Program-made: the position numbers and the translations under genes
From: Candidatus Lachnocurva vaginae
GTDB lineage: Bacteria; Bacillota; Clostridia; Lachnospirales; Lachnospiraceae
Assembly: GCA_011082265.1 (NCBI GenBank)
Contig: CP049781.1
Coordinates: 1,585,643 to 1,649,642 of the forward strand
Direction: 5' to 3'
DNA: 64,000 nucleotides
The notes under the pieces: generated by a model
The model's input: the letters and a program-made list of their open reading frames with translations, nothing else
The model's database searches: none
What the model was told of the DNA's origin: nothing
Shown: piece after piece, positions 1 through 10,500 of the stretch
Numbering within the stretch: the first letter of the stretch is position 1
Layout: each line of letters begins with the position of its first letter

Positions 1-552
1 CTTTTTTCCCTTCTCCTTTTCTTTTATAAGCGTCTTTTTCGCATTTTCTATATCTTTATCAAAATTTTGTTTTTTGCTTTCCTTATCCGATTTTTTAAAC
101 TCATCAATATATTCTTTTGATCCTTCAATAGCATTCTTATAAATATTGTCCTTTTCGCTTATAACAGCTAGTTTTATAAATGGTTTTCCATTTCCGTCAG
201 TAATTTTTCCTATATTTTGAAGCTCCGCATCGGAAACTCTAAGTCTAAAAAATGAATCCCCATCTTCATCTGGATTTGAAAATGATTCCAAAAACTTCTT
301 TACATCATTTTCAAGCATTTCTACATTTCCATATTCTCGTCCTTTACTTACATCAATTGCCATTATGTGATACTCGTCAAAAAGCATATTTTGATACATC
401 GAGTTAAGATAATGCCCTGCTGAATTTATCGTATTTTTCGACAATTTTTTAAGCGAAACAGCTCTTACGCCTTCCGATAGAACAAGGAAAATCGAAATTA
501 CAGGAATCATTATCATTGCAAGAAAAATTGATACAGACGCTTTATTTTTCAT
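1..552 (-). CDS. Tad pilus TadE/G-like protein, C-terminus outside window
   Basis: The frame stays open from ATG at 552 to the window edge, so at least 184 residues are coded and the C-terminus is missing. It opens MKNKASVSIFLAMIMIPVIS, a short basic stretch followed by one membrane segment, as in TadE/TadG-like pseudopilins and their DUF5702-type relatives. The rest is charged and Lys-rich, presumably extracytoplasmic. The start overlaps the stop of the small pilin gene by one base (TAATG), with GGGGAAG as ribosome site, so the two are translationally coupled. The role in pilus assembly is inferred from context. Confidence 0.65.
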   Translation of the reverse strand, partial: MKNKASVSIFLAMIMIPVISIFLVLSEGVRAVSLKKLSKNTINSAGHYLNSMYQNMLFDEYHIMAIDVSKGREYGNVEMLENDVKKFLESFSNPDEDGDSFFRLRVSDAELQNIGKITDGNGKPFIKLAVISEKDNIYKNAIEGSKEYIDEFKKSDKESKKQNFDKDIENAKKTLIKEKEKGKK

Positions 553-716
553 TAAACTTCCCCTGCTTTATTACTGATTCGCTCAAATGTATCATTTACA
601 AGTTTTGTAATCTGATCTTTAAATATAAGCACAAGTCCTACCAAAACCACTAGTATAAGAACTATTTCAAGTACCGCAATTCCACTTTCATCCTTTAAAA
701 AACTTTTAATTTCCAT
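552..716 (-). CDS. Flp-like (type IVb) small pilin
   Basis: A 54-residue protein starting MEIKSFLKDESGIAVLEIVL. It has a short charged leader, then a Gly-containing junction with a Glu (E17) a few residues into a long hydrophobic helix, then a short charged tail. This is the layout of Flp1-type pilins processed by prepilin peptidase. A perfect ribosome site (AGGAGG) precedes the ATG. Its place between TadC and the TadE/G-like gene supports the main pilus subunit or a minor one. It is shorter than many annotation cut-offs. Confidence 0.7.
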   Translation of the reverse strand: MEIKSFLKDESGIAVLEIVLILVVLVGLVLIFKDQITKLVNDTFERISNKAGEV

Positions 717-768
717 AAATCCTCCTTAATTTTCTATTGATTCAAAAATCATAAATTTTCTTTTATTT

Positions 769-2025
769 TTATATCGAAATTCCTACTATTGCAGGAACCA
801 ATAAAATAACTAAAATTACAAGAAGCATTCCCATAAGAGGAAACATTAACTTTGTAGAAATCATTTCTCCTTCTTTTTTAAGATTGTTCATTTCTCTATT
901 TTCTGCTTCTATCGCTTCATTTTCTAAAAGTTCTATCATCCTTCCCGTTCCTCTTCTTATATTTTCACTCAACATAAGAGAAAGTTTTCTAAAATCTTTG
1001 TGTTTACCCCGTTTCCCTATCCTTCGATATGCCTCAATTTCCGCAGTTCCGCTTTCCATATCGTTAGATGCTGAATTAATTAAATAAAATCCTTCATGTT
1101 TTTTCTTTTCTTTTTTACTGAAATTTTTATAAGTTTTACTTATTTCTTTCATTGCACTACGCTCCGACATCCCGGAGCATACATATAATGAAAGTCTTTC
1201 CACAATTTTGGGATAATCTTTTGATAAACTGTCTTGTCTTTCTTTTTCTTCTTTTTTCTTCTTTTCCACTTCAATAAATGGATAAAGTAATAAAATTAAA
1301 ATCCCCATTATAGAAATTATAAATCCTCTATTTTTCGTCTTAAATTTCCACTTTATAGAGTTATTTCCTATATTTTTCGGAAGATAAAAGAAATCTTTAT
1401 CTATAGATTCTTTATCCAGATGTTCTACAGTTTCATCTATAATCTCATCAAGTTCTTCCTCATTTTTTACATTTGCAGGTAAAATTCTTATAGGGAAACT
1501 ATAAATTTCCTTATATCCCTTGCAAGAAAGTATCGCTTCAAGATTTATTGTCTTCGGTTTTTTTAGTCTTCCATTTTTTACTTCTCCCGTTGGCAAAACA
1601 AGCTTCGATTTTATATTCCACTCCGCTCTTACTTTCTCTTTTTGGTAATAAGTTTTTAATTTAAGTTTTGTACGTACTTTATCCAAAGAAGAATTCTTTA
1701 ATAAGATTGTTTTATCAATCTCTTTTTTAGCTTTTTTTATTAAATTCTTTTTTTCTTTTTCAGTCGGATTTCTCCCCTTAACATATATATCTATATTCTT
1801 TTTTATCTTTCCAACTTTAAAATTTAAATTAAATACTTTTCCTTTGTCACTGGGTCTTATAATTTTTCTGTTAAATGTCACATTACCAATAAAATCAATA
1901 CCTGTTAAAATAATTGAAAAAATAAATATAACCAAAATTATCTTAAATATATTTGTTCCAAGTTTATCTTTAAGTTTTATCGCTAAAATAATCCCCAAAA
2001 TTGAAAGAATTATTGAAAATATCAT
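769..2025 (-). CDS. tadC: TadC-like pilus platform protein with extracytoplasmic insert
   Basis: The C-terminal half (about residues 265-418) is a type II secretion F-domain, ending in the long hydrophobic segment and PAIVGISI tail typical of TadC. Unusually, the N-terminus has two membrane segments (about 3-20 and 27-47), then some 185 mostly hydrophilic residues, then a third segment (about 237-252). At 418 residues it is longer than the roughly 300 usual for TadC, so the extra domain probably lies outside the membrane. AAAGGTGGAG precedes the ATG, which lies 2 bases after tadB. It is predicted to form the inner-membrane platform with TadB. Confidence 0.75.
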   Translation of the reverse strand: MIFSIILSILGIILAIKLKDKLGTNIFKIILVIFIFSIILTGIDFIGNVTFNRKIIRPSDKGKVFNLNFKVGKIKKNIDIYVKGRNPTEKEKKNLIKKAKKEIDKTILLKNSSLDKVRTKLKLKTYYQKEKVRAEWNIKSKLVLPTGEVKNGRLKKPKTINLEAILSCKGYKEIYSFPIRILPANVKNEEELDEIIDETVEHLDKESIDKDFFYLPKNIGNNSIKWKFKTKNRGFIISIMGILILLLYPFIEVEKKKKEEKERQDSLSKDYPKIVERLSLYVCSGMSERSAMKEISKTYKNFSKKEKKKHEGFYLINSASNDMESGTAEIEAYRRIGKRGKHKDFRKLSLMLSENIRRGTGRMIELLENEAIEAENREMNNLKKEGEMISTKLMFPLMGMLLVILVILLVPAIVGISI

Positions 2026-2027
2026 TT

Positions 2028-2786
2028 TTACTCCACCTTTATAATTTTAATAGCCATATATACAGAAAGTGCATATACTAAAAGGCTTATCGTCATAACA
2101 AAAACTCCGAAAATTGAGTGATAAAGTGGGCTTATAAAATCTTTTGCAGATATTTTAAGGAATAAAATTATTCCTAAGGGAATTACACTCATAATTATCA
2201 TTTCAAGTCGTTTTTCTGTTGTAATCACCTCGATTTCTTCTTTTATTTCTACTCTCCTTCCGATTTTCTCCGCTGCACTTCTTATATTTTTCGAATAATC
2301 TCCCCCTAGTCTTTTTACAAAAACAAAAATCCCTGCAAACTCCCTTATTTCTTCAATATTTATCTTTTCTGCGAATTCAAAAAAAGCATTTTCAATAGAG
2401 TTATTCAGTTTTATTTTTGCATTTACAGTTTTTATATAAGGTAAAAGGAATGAATTTTTTCCGAAAAGCAAATTAAGCTCCTCTTCTTCTTTTAAAAACG
2501 CTCCTTCGACTGAAATCCCCCCGGTAATCCATTCCGAAAGTCCATTTAAAAACTCCTTATACTCCTTTAAAATTTGCTCTTTAAATTTATTCTTTTTATT
2601 TTCCAACAAGAATTTTTTTACTATAAAAAATATAGGAATTATTAAGAATATTCCGTAGATACTGTCATAAAACAAATATGCTATAAGACCTGTTATAAGA
2701 AATGAAATTAAAATTTGTTTAAAAAAATCTACTCTTCTATTTTTGTGAGCTTGTCCTTGTGTACTATATTTCCCACCTTCTCCCAT
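2028..2786 (-). CDS. tadB: TadB-like pilus platform protein
   Basis: 252 residues with two membrane segments near residues 28-60, a cytoplasmic F-domain with the usual acidic and Arg-rich helices (VFVKRLGGDYSKNIRSAAEK), and two more membrane segments at the C-terminus. The ATG at 2786 has the ribosome site AAGGGAGAAG inside the end of the ATPase gene, giving a 58-base overlap. No suitable later start is visible before the first membrane segment. TadB and TadC together form the inner-membrane base that TadA drives. Confidence 0.8.
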   Translation of the reverse strand: MGEGGKYSTQGQAHKNRRVDFFKQILISFLITGLIAYLFYDSIYGIFLIIPIFFIVKKFLLENKKNKFKEQILKEYKEFLNGLSEWITGGISVEGAFLKEEEELNLLFGKNSFLLPYIKTVNAKIKLNNSIENAFFEFAEKINIEEIREFAGIFVFVKRLGGDYSKNIRSAAEKIGRRVEIKEEIEVITTEKRLEMIIMSVIPLGIILFLKISAKDFISPLYHSIFGVFVMTISLLVYALSVYMAIKIIKVE

Positions 2787-3928
2787 TTTTTATCTTCTCC
2801 CTTATATGAAAATATTTTATGCATTTTTATCTCTTCATTTTCAATTCCGTCTATTTCCGAAATTTCTATAAGCCTCCTTTTCCCATTTTTTAATCTCTCC
2901 AAATGAATCATAATCTCTATTCCCGATGAAATCTGATGTTTTATAACCGAAAGCGGTAAATTTTCCGCCATTAGCGACATACTTATAAGTCTTCCTATCA
3001 TATCTTTCGGAGAATTTCCATGTCCTGTGCTCATTCCTCCGTCGTGTCCCGTATTCATAGCCTGAAGCATTTCAAAAGTCTCAGCCCCTCTGCATTCTCC
3101 AACTACAAGCCGATCCGGCCTCATTCTAAGAGATGTTTTTACAAGATCTCGTATCGTTATTTCATTTTTTCCTTCGATATTTTTATCTCTGCTTTCAAGT
3201 CTTACTATATTTTTTATATCTTTTATTGAAAGTTCTGCTGAATCTTCTATGCAAATTACTCGTTCCTCGGGGGGGATTTTCCCAATAAGTGCATTTAGAA
3301 ATGATGTTTTCCCACTTGATGTTCCACCTGAAATAAAAATATTATATTTTGCTTTTACAATTTTTTCTAAGAAATCATATATTTCCATTGAAATTGTATT
3401 GAACTCTAAAAGTTTATCTAAAGTCATCGGAGCTTTAGGAAATTTTCTTATTGTAATCGTACTTCCATATATGGAAATAGGTTCAAGTACTATATTTACT
3501 CTTGATCCGTCTGAAAGTCTTGTGTCAATTATTGGATTGGTTTCATTTATAATTTTGTTTTGGCTTCCCGCAATTTTTTGAATTATATCCTCTAATACTT
3601 CTTTACTGTAAAAAGTTTGATTTGTTTCAATAAGTTCCCCATTTTTTTCAATAAAAATATGCTTGGAGCCATTTATCATAATTTCCGTTATGTCTTCATC
3701 TTCTAAAAACTCCTGCAAAATATCAAGCCTTCTAAGTGAATTAAATATCCTCCTTTCTAAAATTTTCCTTCTTTCTATCCCTATAGAGATATCTTTACCT
3801 TTATCACAAATAATTTCTCTTATCGTTTCAAGGACCTTTACATCTGATAAAGATGTATTTATATCAAGATTTTGCCGAACTTTCTCCCTTATCTCCCTTT
3901 CCATACCATTGTCATAAAGCTCATCCAT
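2729..3928 (-). CDS. tadA: Pilus assembly ATPase TadA/CpaF
   Basis: Secretion ATPase of the VirB11/CpaF class, 399 residues. The Walker A motif GGTSSGKTS is at residues 201-209. RPDRLVVGECRG near 271-281 is the Walker B region, and the downstream GHDGGMSTGHGNS (295-306) is the His-box characteristic of CpaF. ATP hydrolysis by a hexamer would power Flp pilus polymerisation at the cytoplasmic face. It overlaps the TadZ-like gene by 8 bases and TadB by 58, indicating one tightly packed operon. Confidence 0.92.
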   Translation of the reverse strand: MDELYDNGMEREIREKVRQNLDINTSLSDVKVLETIREIICDKGKDISIGIERRKILERRIFNSLRRLDILQEFLEDEDITEIMINGSKHIFIEKNGELIETNQTFYSKEVLEDIIQKIAGSQNKIINETNPIIDTRLSDGSRVNIVLEPISIYGSTITIRKFPKAPMTLDKLLEFNTISMEIYDFLEKIVKAKYNIFISGGTSSGKTSFLNALIGKIPPEERVICIEDSAELSIKDIKNIVRLESRDKNIEGKNEITIRDLVKTSLRMRPDRLVVGECRGAETFEMLQAMNTGHDGGMSTGHGNSPKDMIGRLISMSLMAENLPLSVIKHQISSGIEIMIHLERLKNGKRRLIEISEIDGIENEEIKMHKIFSYKGEDKKWEKVGNIVHKDKLTKIEE

Positions 3929-4901
3929 TTAAAGCTCCTCTTCCCATTCTTTCAATTCCTCTTATCCACTCCGATAAATTTCCTTTTAGTATCTCCTTAA
4001 TTTCTTCATTCTTATACTTTTCGCATATTTTGCTCGGCAAATATACAATTTGATTATTCACTGTAACGCCTTTTTCCATCAGATATTTTTGAAATTTAAC
4101 GATACGCTTTTTAGAGTATTCCTCGTCTTCTCCCACAAGCATAAGCTCGTCAAGGAAGTCAACAATATCATAGAAATTCTTTGAATATTCTCCAAATGCG
4201 ATAATAACAACATCATAATTTGAATTTCTAAGTTCCCCTATAAATACTTCCCACTGTTCTTTTTCTACTTCCCAAAGTTCTTCGGGATCTGTTGCCGGCA
4301 TCATATAAGAAATTCCTTCATAATTTTCCACATACTTACCAATTTCTATTTCCTCTTTTATCGGATTATCTATTGAATACAAAAAATCGGTTATATTTCG
4401 TTTACCCTTTATATTTACACGATGCTCATCCATTTCATGACTTAAATCTATAAATAAAACTTTCCCCTCTTGTCTGCATATTTTTGAATAAACCATAGAA
4501 AAAGGTATTGTCATATTATGGTGAGTTGGTGAAATTATTCCCATTATTCTTGCCCCTGAATTATTACTTCTCCTTTTTCTCTTTTCTTCCAATATACCGA
4601 GTTTATCTACAAAGCTCGTCATCCTCTGAAATTTATAAATATGATCTACATCCGGAAGCTGCTCATCGTCACTCCCTAAAAGTTGAAAAATCTTTCCCTG
4701 ATTTTTATCATATGGAGCTAATTCTTTTATAAATTCCGATGTCATAAGTCGTAAATCAACATTTTTATCTGCCTCTTTAAATAAATCTTTTTTAGAATAA
4801 GTCTTAATATCAAGATCTCCCGCTGCAGAAATTAAATATTTTGTAAGTGCATCCAAATAACTTTCATCTTCATCACAAATTAAAATTCTATAATCTTTCA
4901 T
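3921..4901 (-). CDS. TadZ/CpaE-like receiver plus degenerate MinD-type ATPase
   Basis: I chose the ATG at 4901 (MKDYRILICDEDESY) over an upstream one at 4964, because AAGGAAGAG precedes it and the longer form would run back into the prepilin peptidase gene. Residues 1-100 resemble a response-regulator receiver (acidic DEDE cluster). From about 117 a ParA/MinD fold follows, but its P-loop reads GIISPTHHNMTI (121-132) and lacks the GK[ST] lysine. A Walker-B-like LFIDLS lies at 149-154. TadZ proteins localise pilus machinery to a pole, and non-canonical P-loops are known in that family. ATP binding here is doubtful. Confidence 0.72.
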   Translation of the reverse strand: MKDYRILICDEDESYLDALTKYLISAAGDLDIKTYSKKDLFKEADKNVDLRLMTSEFIKELAPYDKNQGKIFQLLGSDDEQLPDVDHIYKFQRMTSFVDKLGILEEKRKRRSNNSGARIMGIISPTHHNMTIPFSMVYSKICRQEGKVLFIDLSHEMDEHRVNIKGKRNITDFLYSIDNPIKEEIEIGKYVENYEGISYMMPATDPEELWEVEKEQWEVFIGELRNSNYDVVIIAFGEYSKNFYDIVDFLDELMLVGEDEEYSKKRIVKFQKYLMEKGVTVNNQIVYLPSKICEKYKNEEIKEILKGNLSEWIRGIERMGRGALNG

Positions 4902-4912
4902 AATCTCTTCCT

Positions 4913-5422
4913 TTAAATTAACCCCTTCATTACTAAAAATAAGCTTATTATTGTTGCCTCGCATATCATCGGTGCAAAATGCACTTTCGGAGCATTCTTT
5001 ATGTCATACTTAACTAATTTCTTATGCATTATAGAAGTTAGTGCATAGTTTTTAAGATATTCTCCTCTTTCTAAAAGAATTCCCATTTTTACAAATAGAT
5101 ACATTGCATAAATAGCACCTAGGATAAATGAAATTGCAAGGCTTAAAAACATAATATTTCTCCCCTCTAAAAATCCTATAAAAGAGAAAAGTTTTATATC
5201 ACCCGCTCCCATAAATTTAAAATGATAAAGAGTATATAGTATAGCAATCGGTATCAGCATATCGAATAATGCTTTATATATTGATATAAATCCTTCTCTA
5301 TATATAATTAAACCTCCCCCTAAAAAAATTCCAAAAAGTATAAGATAATTCGGAATTTTTCCTGTTTTCATATCCGAAACTGCGGCCGCTAAAACCACTG
5401 TTAAAAGTAAAATTTCTTTCAT
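4913..5422 (-). CDS. tadV: Prepilin peptidase TadV/CpaA (A24 family)
   Basis: 169 residues, several membrane segments. Both aspartates of the A24 aspartic peptidases are visible: D17 in SDMKTGKIPN and D75 in GAGDIKLF. It cleaves the leader of Flp-type prepilins at the membrane. It lacks the N-terminal methylase domain of PilD, as is usual for TadV. It is the first gene of the Tad operon, with AAGGATGAAAG around its start. No convincing sigma-A promoter was found in the 138 bases upstream. Confidence 0.88.
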   Translation of the reverse strand: MKEILLLTVVLAAAVSDMKTGKIPNYLILFGIFLGGGLIIYREGFISIYKALFDMLIPIAILYTLYHFKFMGAGDIKLFSFIGFLEGRNIMFLSLAISFILGAIYAMYLFVKMGILLERGEYLKNYALTSIMHKKLVKYDIKNAPKVHFAPMICEATIISLFLVMKGLI

Positions 5423-5561
5423 CCTTAATTTTTTCTCCTTTTGATTGACAATTATATTGATTTAATTTCGATTTATCCATAGCATTTATTTTCATTTCAA
5501 AATAGCAATTTGCACAAACGCCTTTAACCCTTATATTTTGAAAACTTTTTAAGTAAAAAAA

Positions 5562-5593
5562 AATAAAAGAGCCTATAAACAAGCTCTTTTATC
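5562..5593 (-). terminator. Intrinsic terminator after fliS
   Basis: An 8-bp perfect stem (AAAAGAGC at 5565-5572 with GCTCTTTT at 5583-5590). On the minus strand it is followed by A then nine T residues. It separates the flagellin operon from the Tad operon. Confidence 0.85.
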
Positions 5594-5632
5594 GTCATTT
5601 TTTCTCGAACGTATTGTCGTTTTATGTACTTT

Positions 5633-6109
5633 TTAAGCGAAATAACCTCTTGTATCGTCAGAAGAATCCGTCATTTTATTTATATCATTTTTCCCATATG
5701 TCATCCCATATACTATATTTTCAGTATTTTTCATTATAGACTCTGATTTATCCGTCTTTGCGATTTCTTCAAACGAACCTCTAAGCGATGTAATTACTTT
5801 TTCAGCTTCCGGAAGGTAAAATATATCCTTTTTATATATTGTTTGCGTAATTACTCTTTGACAATATACATATAAACTATACAAATTATTTGATATAGGG
5901 TAAGTAAAATCAAGCGAATCTTCTAAATGCATAAGCACCTTTTCAGCTCTTTTTATATTAAGTGTAAATTCAAACATATCATCCTTCTTAAAGCAGTCTC
6001 GTGCATCACTTATATAATCTAAAAACATATCATATAATAAAACGATTAATTCTGTTCTGTTCGCTTTTGCAATCTTTTCTGTATATATTTTTATCTTTTC
6101 ATCTGTCAT
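5633..6109 (-). CDS. fliS: Flagellar export chaperone FliS
   Basis: The N-terminus YTEKIAKANRTELIVLLYDM matches the conserved first helix of FliS, and the rest is helical. FliS binds the disordered C-terminus of flagellin in the cytoplasm and holds it unpolymerised until export. At 158 residues it is about 25 longer than usual, the extra being a polar C-terminal tail. It lies 25 bases after flagellin and ends the operon ahead of a strong terminator. Confidence 0.85.
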   Translation of the reverse strand: MTDEKIKIYTEKIAKANRTELIVLLYDMFLDYISDARDCFKKDDMFEFTLNIKRAEKVLMHLEDSLDFTYPISNNLYSLYVYCQRVITQTIYKKDIFYLPEAEKVITSLRGSFEEIAKTDKSESIMKNTENIVYGMTYGKNDINKMTDSSDDTRGYFA

Positions 6110-6134
6110 CTTTTTTTCTTATCCTCTTACTACT

Positions 6135-7544
6135 TTATTTTTGAAGCAGCTGAAGTGCCATCTGCGGGATTTCATTTGCCTGTGAAAGCACACTTGTTGC
6201 AGCTTGCTGCAATACTGTATATCTCGTATACTCAGTCATTTCTGCAGCCATATCCGCATCTTCAATTCTTGATACCGATGCATTCATATTTTCATCAGTT
6301 TCATCAAGAAATGATACAGTACTTTCAAGTCTATTCTGTGCAGCACCCATTCCTGCTCTTATATCACTTACTCTTGCAATCGCTCTATCAAGGATTCTCA
6401 TAGATCTATCGGCTCCTCCCGACTTTGTTACATCTATATCGTCAAGATATAAATTTTCTGAACTTATCGACGGAATTCTTACTCTCATATTCTGATCTGC
6501 ATTAGCTCCTATATGTAAAACCATAGGTCCTATATCAGTTACTTCCATCTTAAGCTCTCCCTTTTGGAATCCGCCCTTTTTATTTTCAACTGAAAAATCC
6601 ATAGTAAAACCTTCTGTGTCTGTTATTATAAATCTATTCCCTTCCTGCTGAAGAGTTGCCTGTTTTGAAAATCCTACGTTTACTTTTGTTCCAGTCGAAG
6701 ATTCTCTTGTAAGCTCAACTTCAGCATCTTTGCCTTTTGCTTTTTCAGTCAATTTGTTTAAACCTAAATAGTCTTTTAATTTGTCATTACTTACTGTAAT
6801 TTCAAGCTCACTTCCCATTCCGTAGAAATCAGATGTTATACTAAATTTTTCATTTGGATTAGAAACCTTAGCTCCAGCTTGCTCTGCGCCTCTTCTTATA
6901 GCTCCATACACATCCTGCTCAGTCATTCCTTCAGTAATCTTTATTCCTACATTATTAATTTTTATAGCTCCGGCTTGTTCTTTAGTTATAGTTCCGGTAA
7001 GTGCTTTTGTTCCCTTAATTTCAGCTTGCGTTGATTCTTTTTTTATATTTATTTTATAATTTCCAGGAGTAACTGTATCACTTACATACATTCTGCTGAA
7101 ATGCTCACCATATACTCTCGTATCAAGCGAGCCGTCAAGTAATGATTTTGTGTTAAATTCCGTATTATCAGAAACTCTATTAATTTCACTTCTTAGTGAA
7201 TCTATTTCTTTTTGAATATCTTTAAGTTCAGACTGTGAGTTAAGTTCATTTGCTGCCTGAACTGACAATTCTCTCATTCTCTGAAGCATGTTCGTAACTT
7301 CTGAAAGTGAACCATCTGCCGTCTGAATAACATTAATTCCGTCTCCTGCATTTTGAGACGCTCTGTTAAGACCCTTTATCTGCGTGTGCATCTTCCCTGA
7401 TATTGCCATTCCTGACGGATCATCCGAAGCATGATTTATCTTGAATCCGCTGGAAAGTCTCTCCATAGTATTAGAAAGTCTGTCTTCTGTTCTAAGTAAT
7501 TGAAGATTAGTAATAATTGCTGAAATGTTGTGGTTAATTTTCAT
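6135..7544 (-). CDS. Flagellin
   Basis: 469 residues. The N-terminal D0/D1 region (MKINHNISAI, LSNTMERLSSGFKINHASDD, NAGDGINVIQTADGSL) and the C-terminal one (IEDADMAAEMTEYTRY, QANEIPQMALQLLQK) are intact and typical. About residues 150-360 form a variable surface domain. It is the filament subunit, exported by the flagellar type III apparatus with FliS. GGAGACAGAT precedes the ATG, which overlaps the end of the FliK-like gene by 11 bases, so the two are translationally coupled. The cluster of conserved motifs leaves little doubt about the family. Confidence 0.96.
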   Translation of the reverse strand: MKINHNISAIITNLQLLRTEDRLSNTMERLSSGFKINHASDDPSGMAISGKMHTQIKGLNRASQNAGDGINVIQTADGSLSEVTNMLQRMRELSVQAANELNSQSELKDIQKEIDSLRSEINRVSDNTEFNTKSLLDGSLDTRVYGEHFSRMYVSDTVTPGNYKINIKKESTQAEIKGTKALTGTITKEQAGAIKINNVGIKITEGMTEQDVYGAIRRGAEQAGAKVSNPNEKFSITSDFYGMGSELEITVSNDKLKDYLGLNKLTEKAKGKDAEVELTRESSTGTKVNVGFSKQATLQQEGNRFIITDTEGFTMDFSVENKKGGFQKGELKMEVTDIGPMVLHIGANADQNMRVRIPSISSENLYLDDIDVTKSGGADRSMRILDRAIARVSDIRAGMGAAQNRLESTVSFLDETDENMNASVSRIEDADMAAEMTEYTRYTVLQQAATSVLSQANEIPQMALQLLQK

Positions 7545-10500
7545 ATCTGTCTCCTTTTTTTAAATTTCTAATACAATGAATGTATTCTGATGTTATTTCA
7601 TATAAATCACTTGTGTTTATATCTTCCTCATTATTTTTTAAATCATTTCCTTTCTTTTTGTTGTCTTTTTCAATTTTTTCGCTTCTAAACATGTCTACAA
7701 CTGATATATCGGACATCGAAACATTTATCGATACCTTTTTATCGAATTTTTTATTAATATCATTCAATATTCTTTTTTCATTATTCTTAATAAACTCATA
7801 TGAATCTCTATCATTCGCTTTTATAAAAAAATCAATTCTTTCTTGATAAGCTCTCATCTTGGTATAAATATTTTTATCCAAAGTTTCCATAAAAATATCT
7901 ACCATTCCCTTTTCGTCTTTTCCATTTACGATTTTAAGAGTCATTACTCCATCTTCTCCTGAAACTGTAATCGGGAGGTGATATATGGAATCTTCTGAAA
8001 GCTTGTTATAAAAAGACATCTGATTAGTTATTCTTTTTATTCTTTGAATATCAACATATGTAGAATCCTCTGATGCTAAGACGCCTTTCATTGCATTCTC
8101 TGCAATGTCATAAAGTCTCTTTTGAGCCTTTGCCATATCTTCGGGCGTTTTTATTTTCTCACCGAATCTTTCCAATACTTCTTCCATAAGTGCCTTTATA
8201 TCAGGATTTTCAATGTCAATCACACTTCCATCTTTATTTATACGAGTTGTTCCTAAATCGTTAAATACTTTACGGCCGTTTGTAAGCATTATATTTACCA
8301 TGCTTATATTTAAAGGCGTTTTATCTATATTAAGTTTTTCAAGAATTTCAGCCGTCTTCGTATCATCTTTTACAGTCTTAAGTGCATTCAAAAACTCACT
8401 TCGTTTAATATTTTCCCAGCCTTCATTGATTTCTTCATTAGTGCTTTCCTTCTCAAGATATCGGCTTAATTCTTCAGGAGTCATAGAAAGAATATGCTCT
8501 CCTGGATCTTTCTTTTGGGTTCTATTTAATTTATCCTCAATATTCTTATATTTATAAGAATCTGAAAGAGTTTCCGCTTTCTTTAAAATTTCAGTATTAA
8601 AGAAAATCTCAATCTGATCCGTAATACTTTTACCGAATTTCTTACTCTCTACTCTTCCCTCTTTATCATCAATTTTATAATCCATGCCCTTCCTCTTGTT
8701 AGTTCTAACAGCCTTAAGAAGGTTTCTCATCGTTACTGGAATATTTTGTTTTACAAGGCTTCCAATAGCTGCATGGTCATTTCTATTAACTTGATATATA
8801 AGCCTATAAATTCCTACATATGCATCTCTTTCTTCTTTTGATAAATCGCTATTATTTTCAGCTTTCCAAAGAAATTCAGCCATATCGGAAGATGAATCAA
8901 AGCTTTCTGTTTCTTCTTTTAAACTTTCAGATACTTTTAAAAGCTCATCAATATTCATATCCAATGGATTATTATGATTTTTTATCATCTTCATAACAAT
9001 TCCTGGCTTTAAATTGTTAAAAGCTCTATTCATCATTAAGTCTTCAGCTTTAATTTTTTCGATATTTTGATTCGTTATATCTATCTCGTTATATCCTAAA
9101 ATCTTAACAGCTCTTCTATTTTCTTCAGTAAAATCAAGCTTTAAGTCTGAAAGTATCGAATCTATATTTCTAAATGCTTTCTTTATCGAATCCCCAAGAT
9201 CTTTTCTTACTTCTGTTCCGACTCCATCATAAGTTTTAGAAAGTTTTAAGAATATATCATTTTTAGAAACTATATCTTCCTTAACAGATTCTGCTTTTTT
9301 AAAGAAAGTATCAAAATTTACGCTTGAAATATTATTAAAGCAGCCAATAGTTTCAGCTGGAAGATTTTCTAACGTCGAAACTTTTTCAACTGTATCTTTA
9401 AATAAATCTTTTTCTTTCTCGCTATTAAATCCTTCTAAATTGATTTTCCTTAAAAGCTCGGCAGACTCTATAAATTTTGCGTTATTTACGCTTATTCCCA
9501 CTTTCTGTGCTGTAAGTGCCGCATTCTTCGTCATAACCAGCTTTGCATCAAGAAGTGAAAGTGCTTTATCAAATAAGGATTTATTTTTAGAAAGATTTAC
9601 TTCATCAGGTTTTAATCCCAAAAGCATAACAGAATCAATTTTTTTTAAAAATTCCTGTTTTTCCGGAACTTTTATATCATAAAGATCTTTTACTGAATTT
9701 AAATTATCCTTATTTACGAAAAGCTCATTCTCATAAAGCCACTCAGCATCTTTTAAATCGCTATCATTTACTTTTTCATTACTTCCCTTAGTATCATTTA
9801 TAACCTTAACAAAACTATCTCTTAAATCTTCATTCGGAGTAAGTTTTTTCACTACAGAAGCTAATTTTTCATCTTCTTTACTTGCTCCCGAAAAAATAGC
9901 AGCATAAACATTTCCTACAGTAGGTTCCATACCATTTTTTATAAGATATTTTGCTGCATTGGATCCGATTCCATCTTTTAAGTTATCCTTTATTTCAGCA
10001 ACTTTTTTATAGGCATTTTTTATATCTTTTATCGTATCTTCATCAAATGAAATACCATTTTCTTTAAGGTGAGATTCAATCTCTTCATGCGTAACGCTAA
10101 GATTAGATGCCTCATTTTTTTCATATTGTTGATTTTTTAAATCGGATTCTATATTTAGAGCCTCAAGTTTTGAGCCTGCAATATTTTCGAGTGCACTATC
10201 CTTTATTCCTCCCATCATACTTAAATCCACTCCCGATTTTATTAGCTGTACTTTGATTTTATCAATTACAGTAACAAAATCTTCAGGATCCATATCCATA
10301 GGGGAATATCCATTTTTCGTAATTTCAGAAAAATCTTTTTTGTTGGTTGTCATAATAGATAAGACAAGACTTTTAAATCGTGTCTTTTCATCTTTATCAG
10401 AAATATTTTCTATATCGTCAAGAATACTCTTCCCGTCTTTCCCATAAAAATTAAGTTCACGATTCTTTTTTCCAGATTTTATAACGCTATACGCTTTATC

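Noticed and set aside
5298..5582. 94-residue minus-strand reading frame upstream of tadV
   Set aside because: It overlaps the prepilin peptidase in another frame, crosses the fliS terminator and has no ribosome site.
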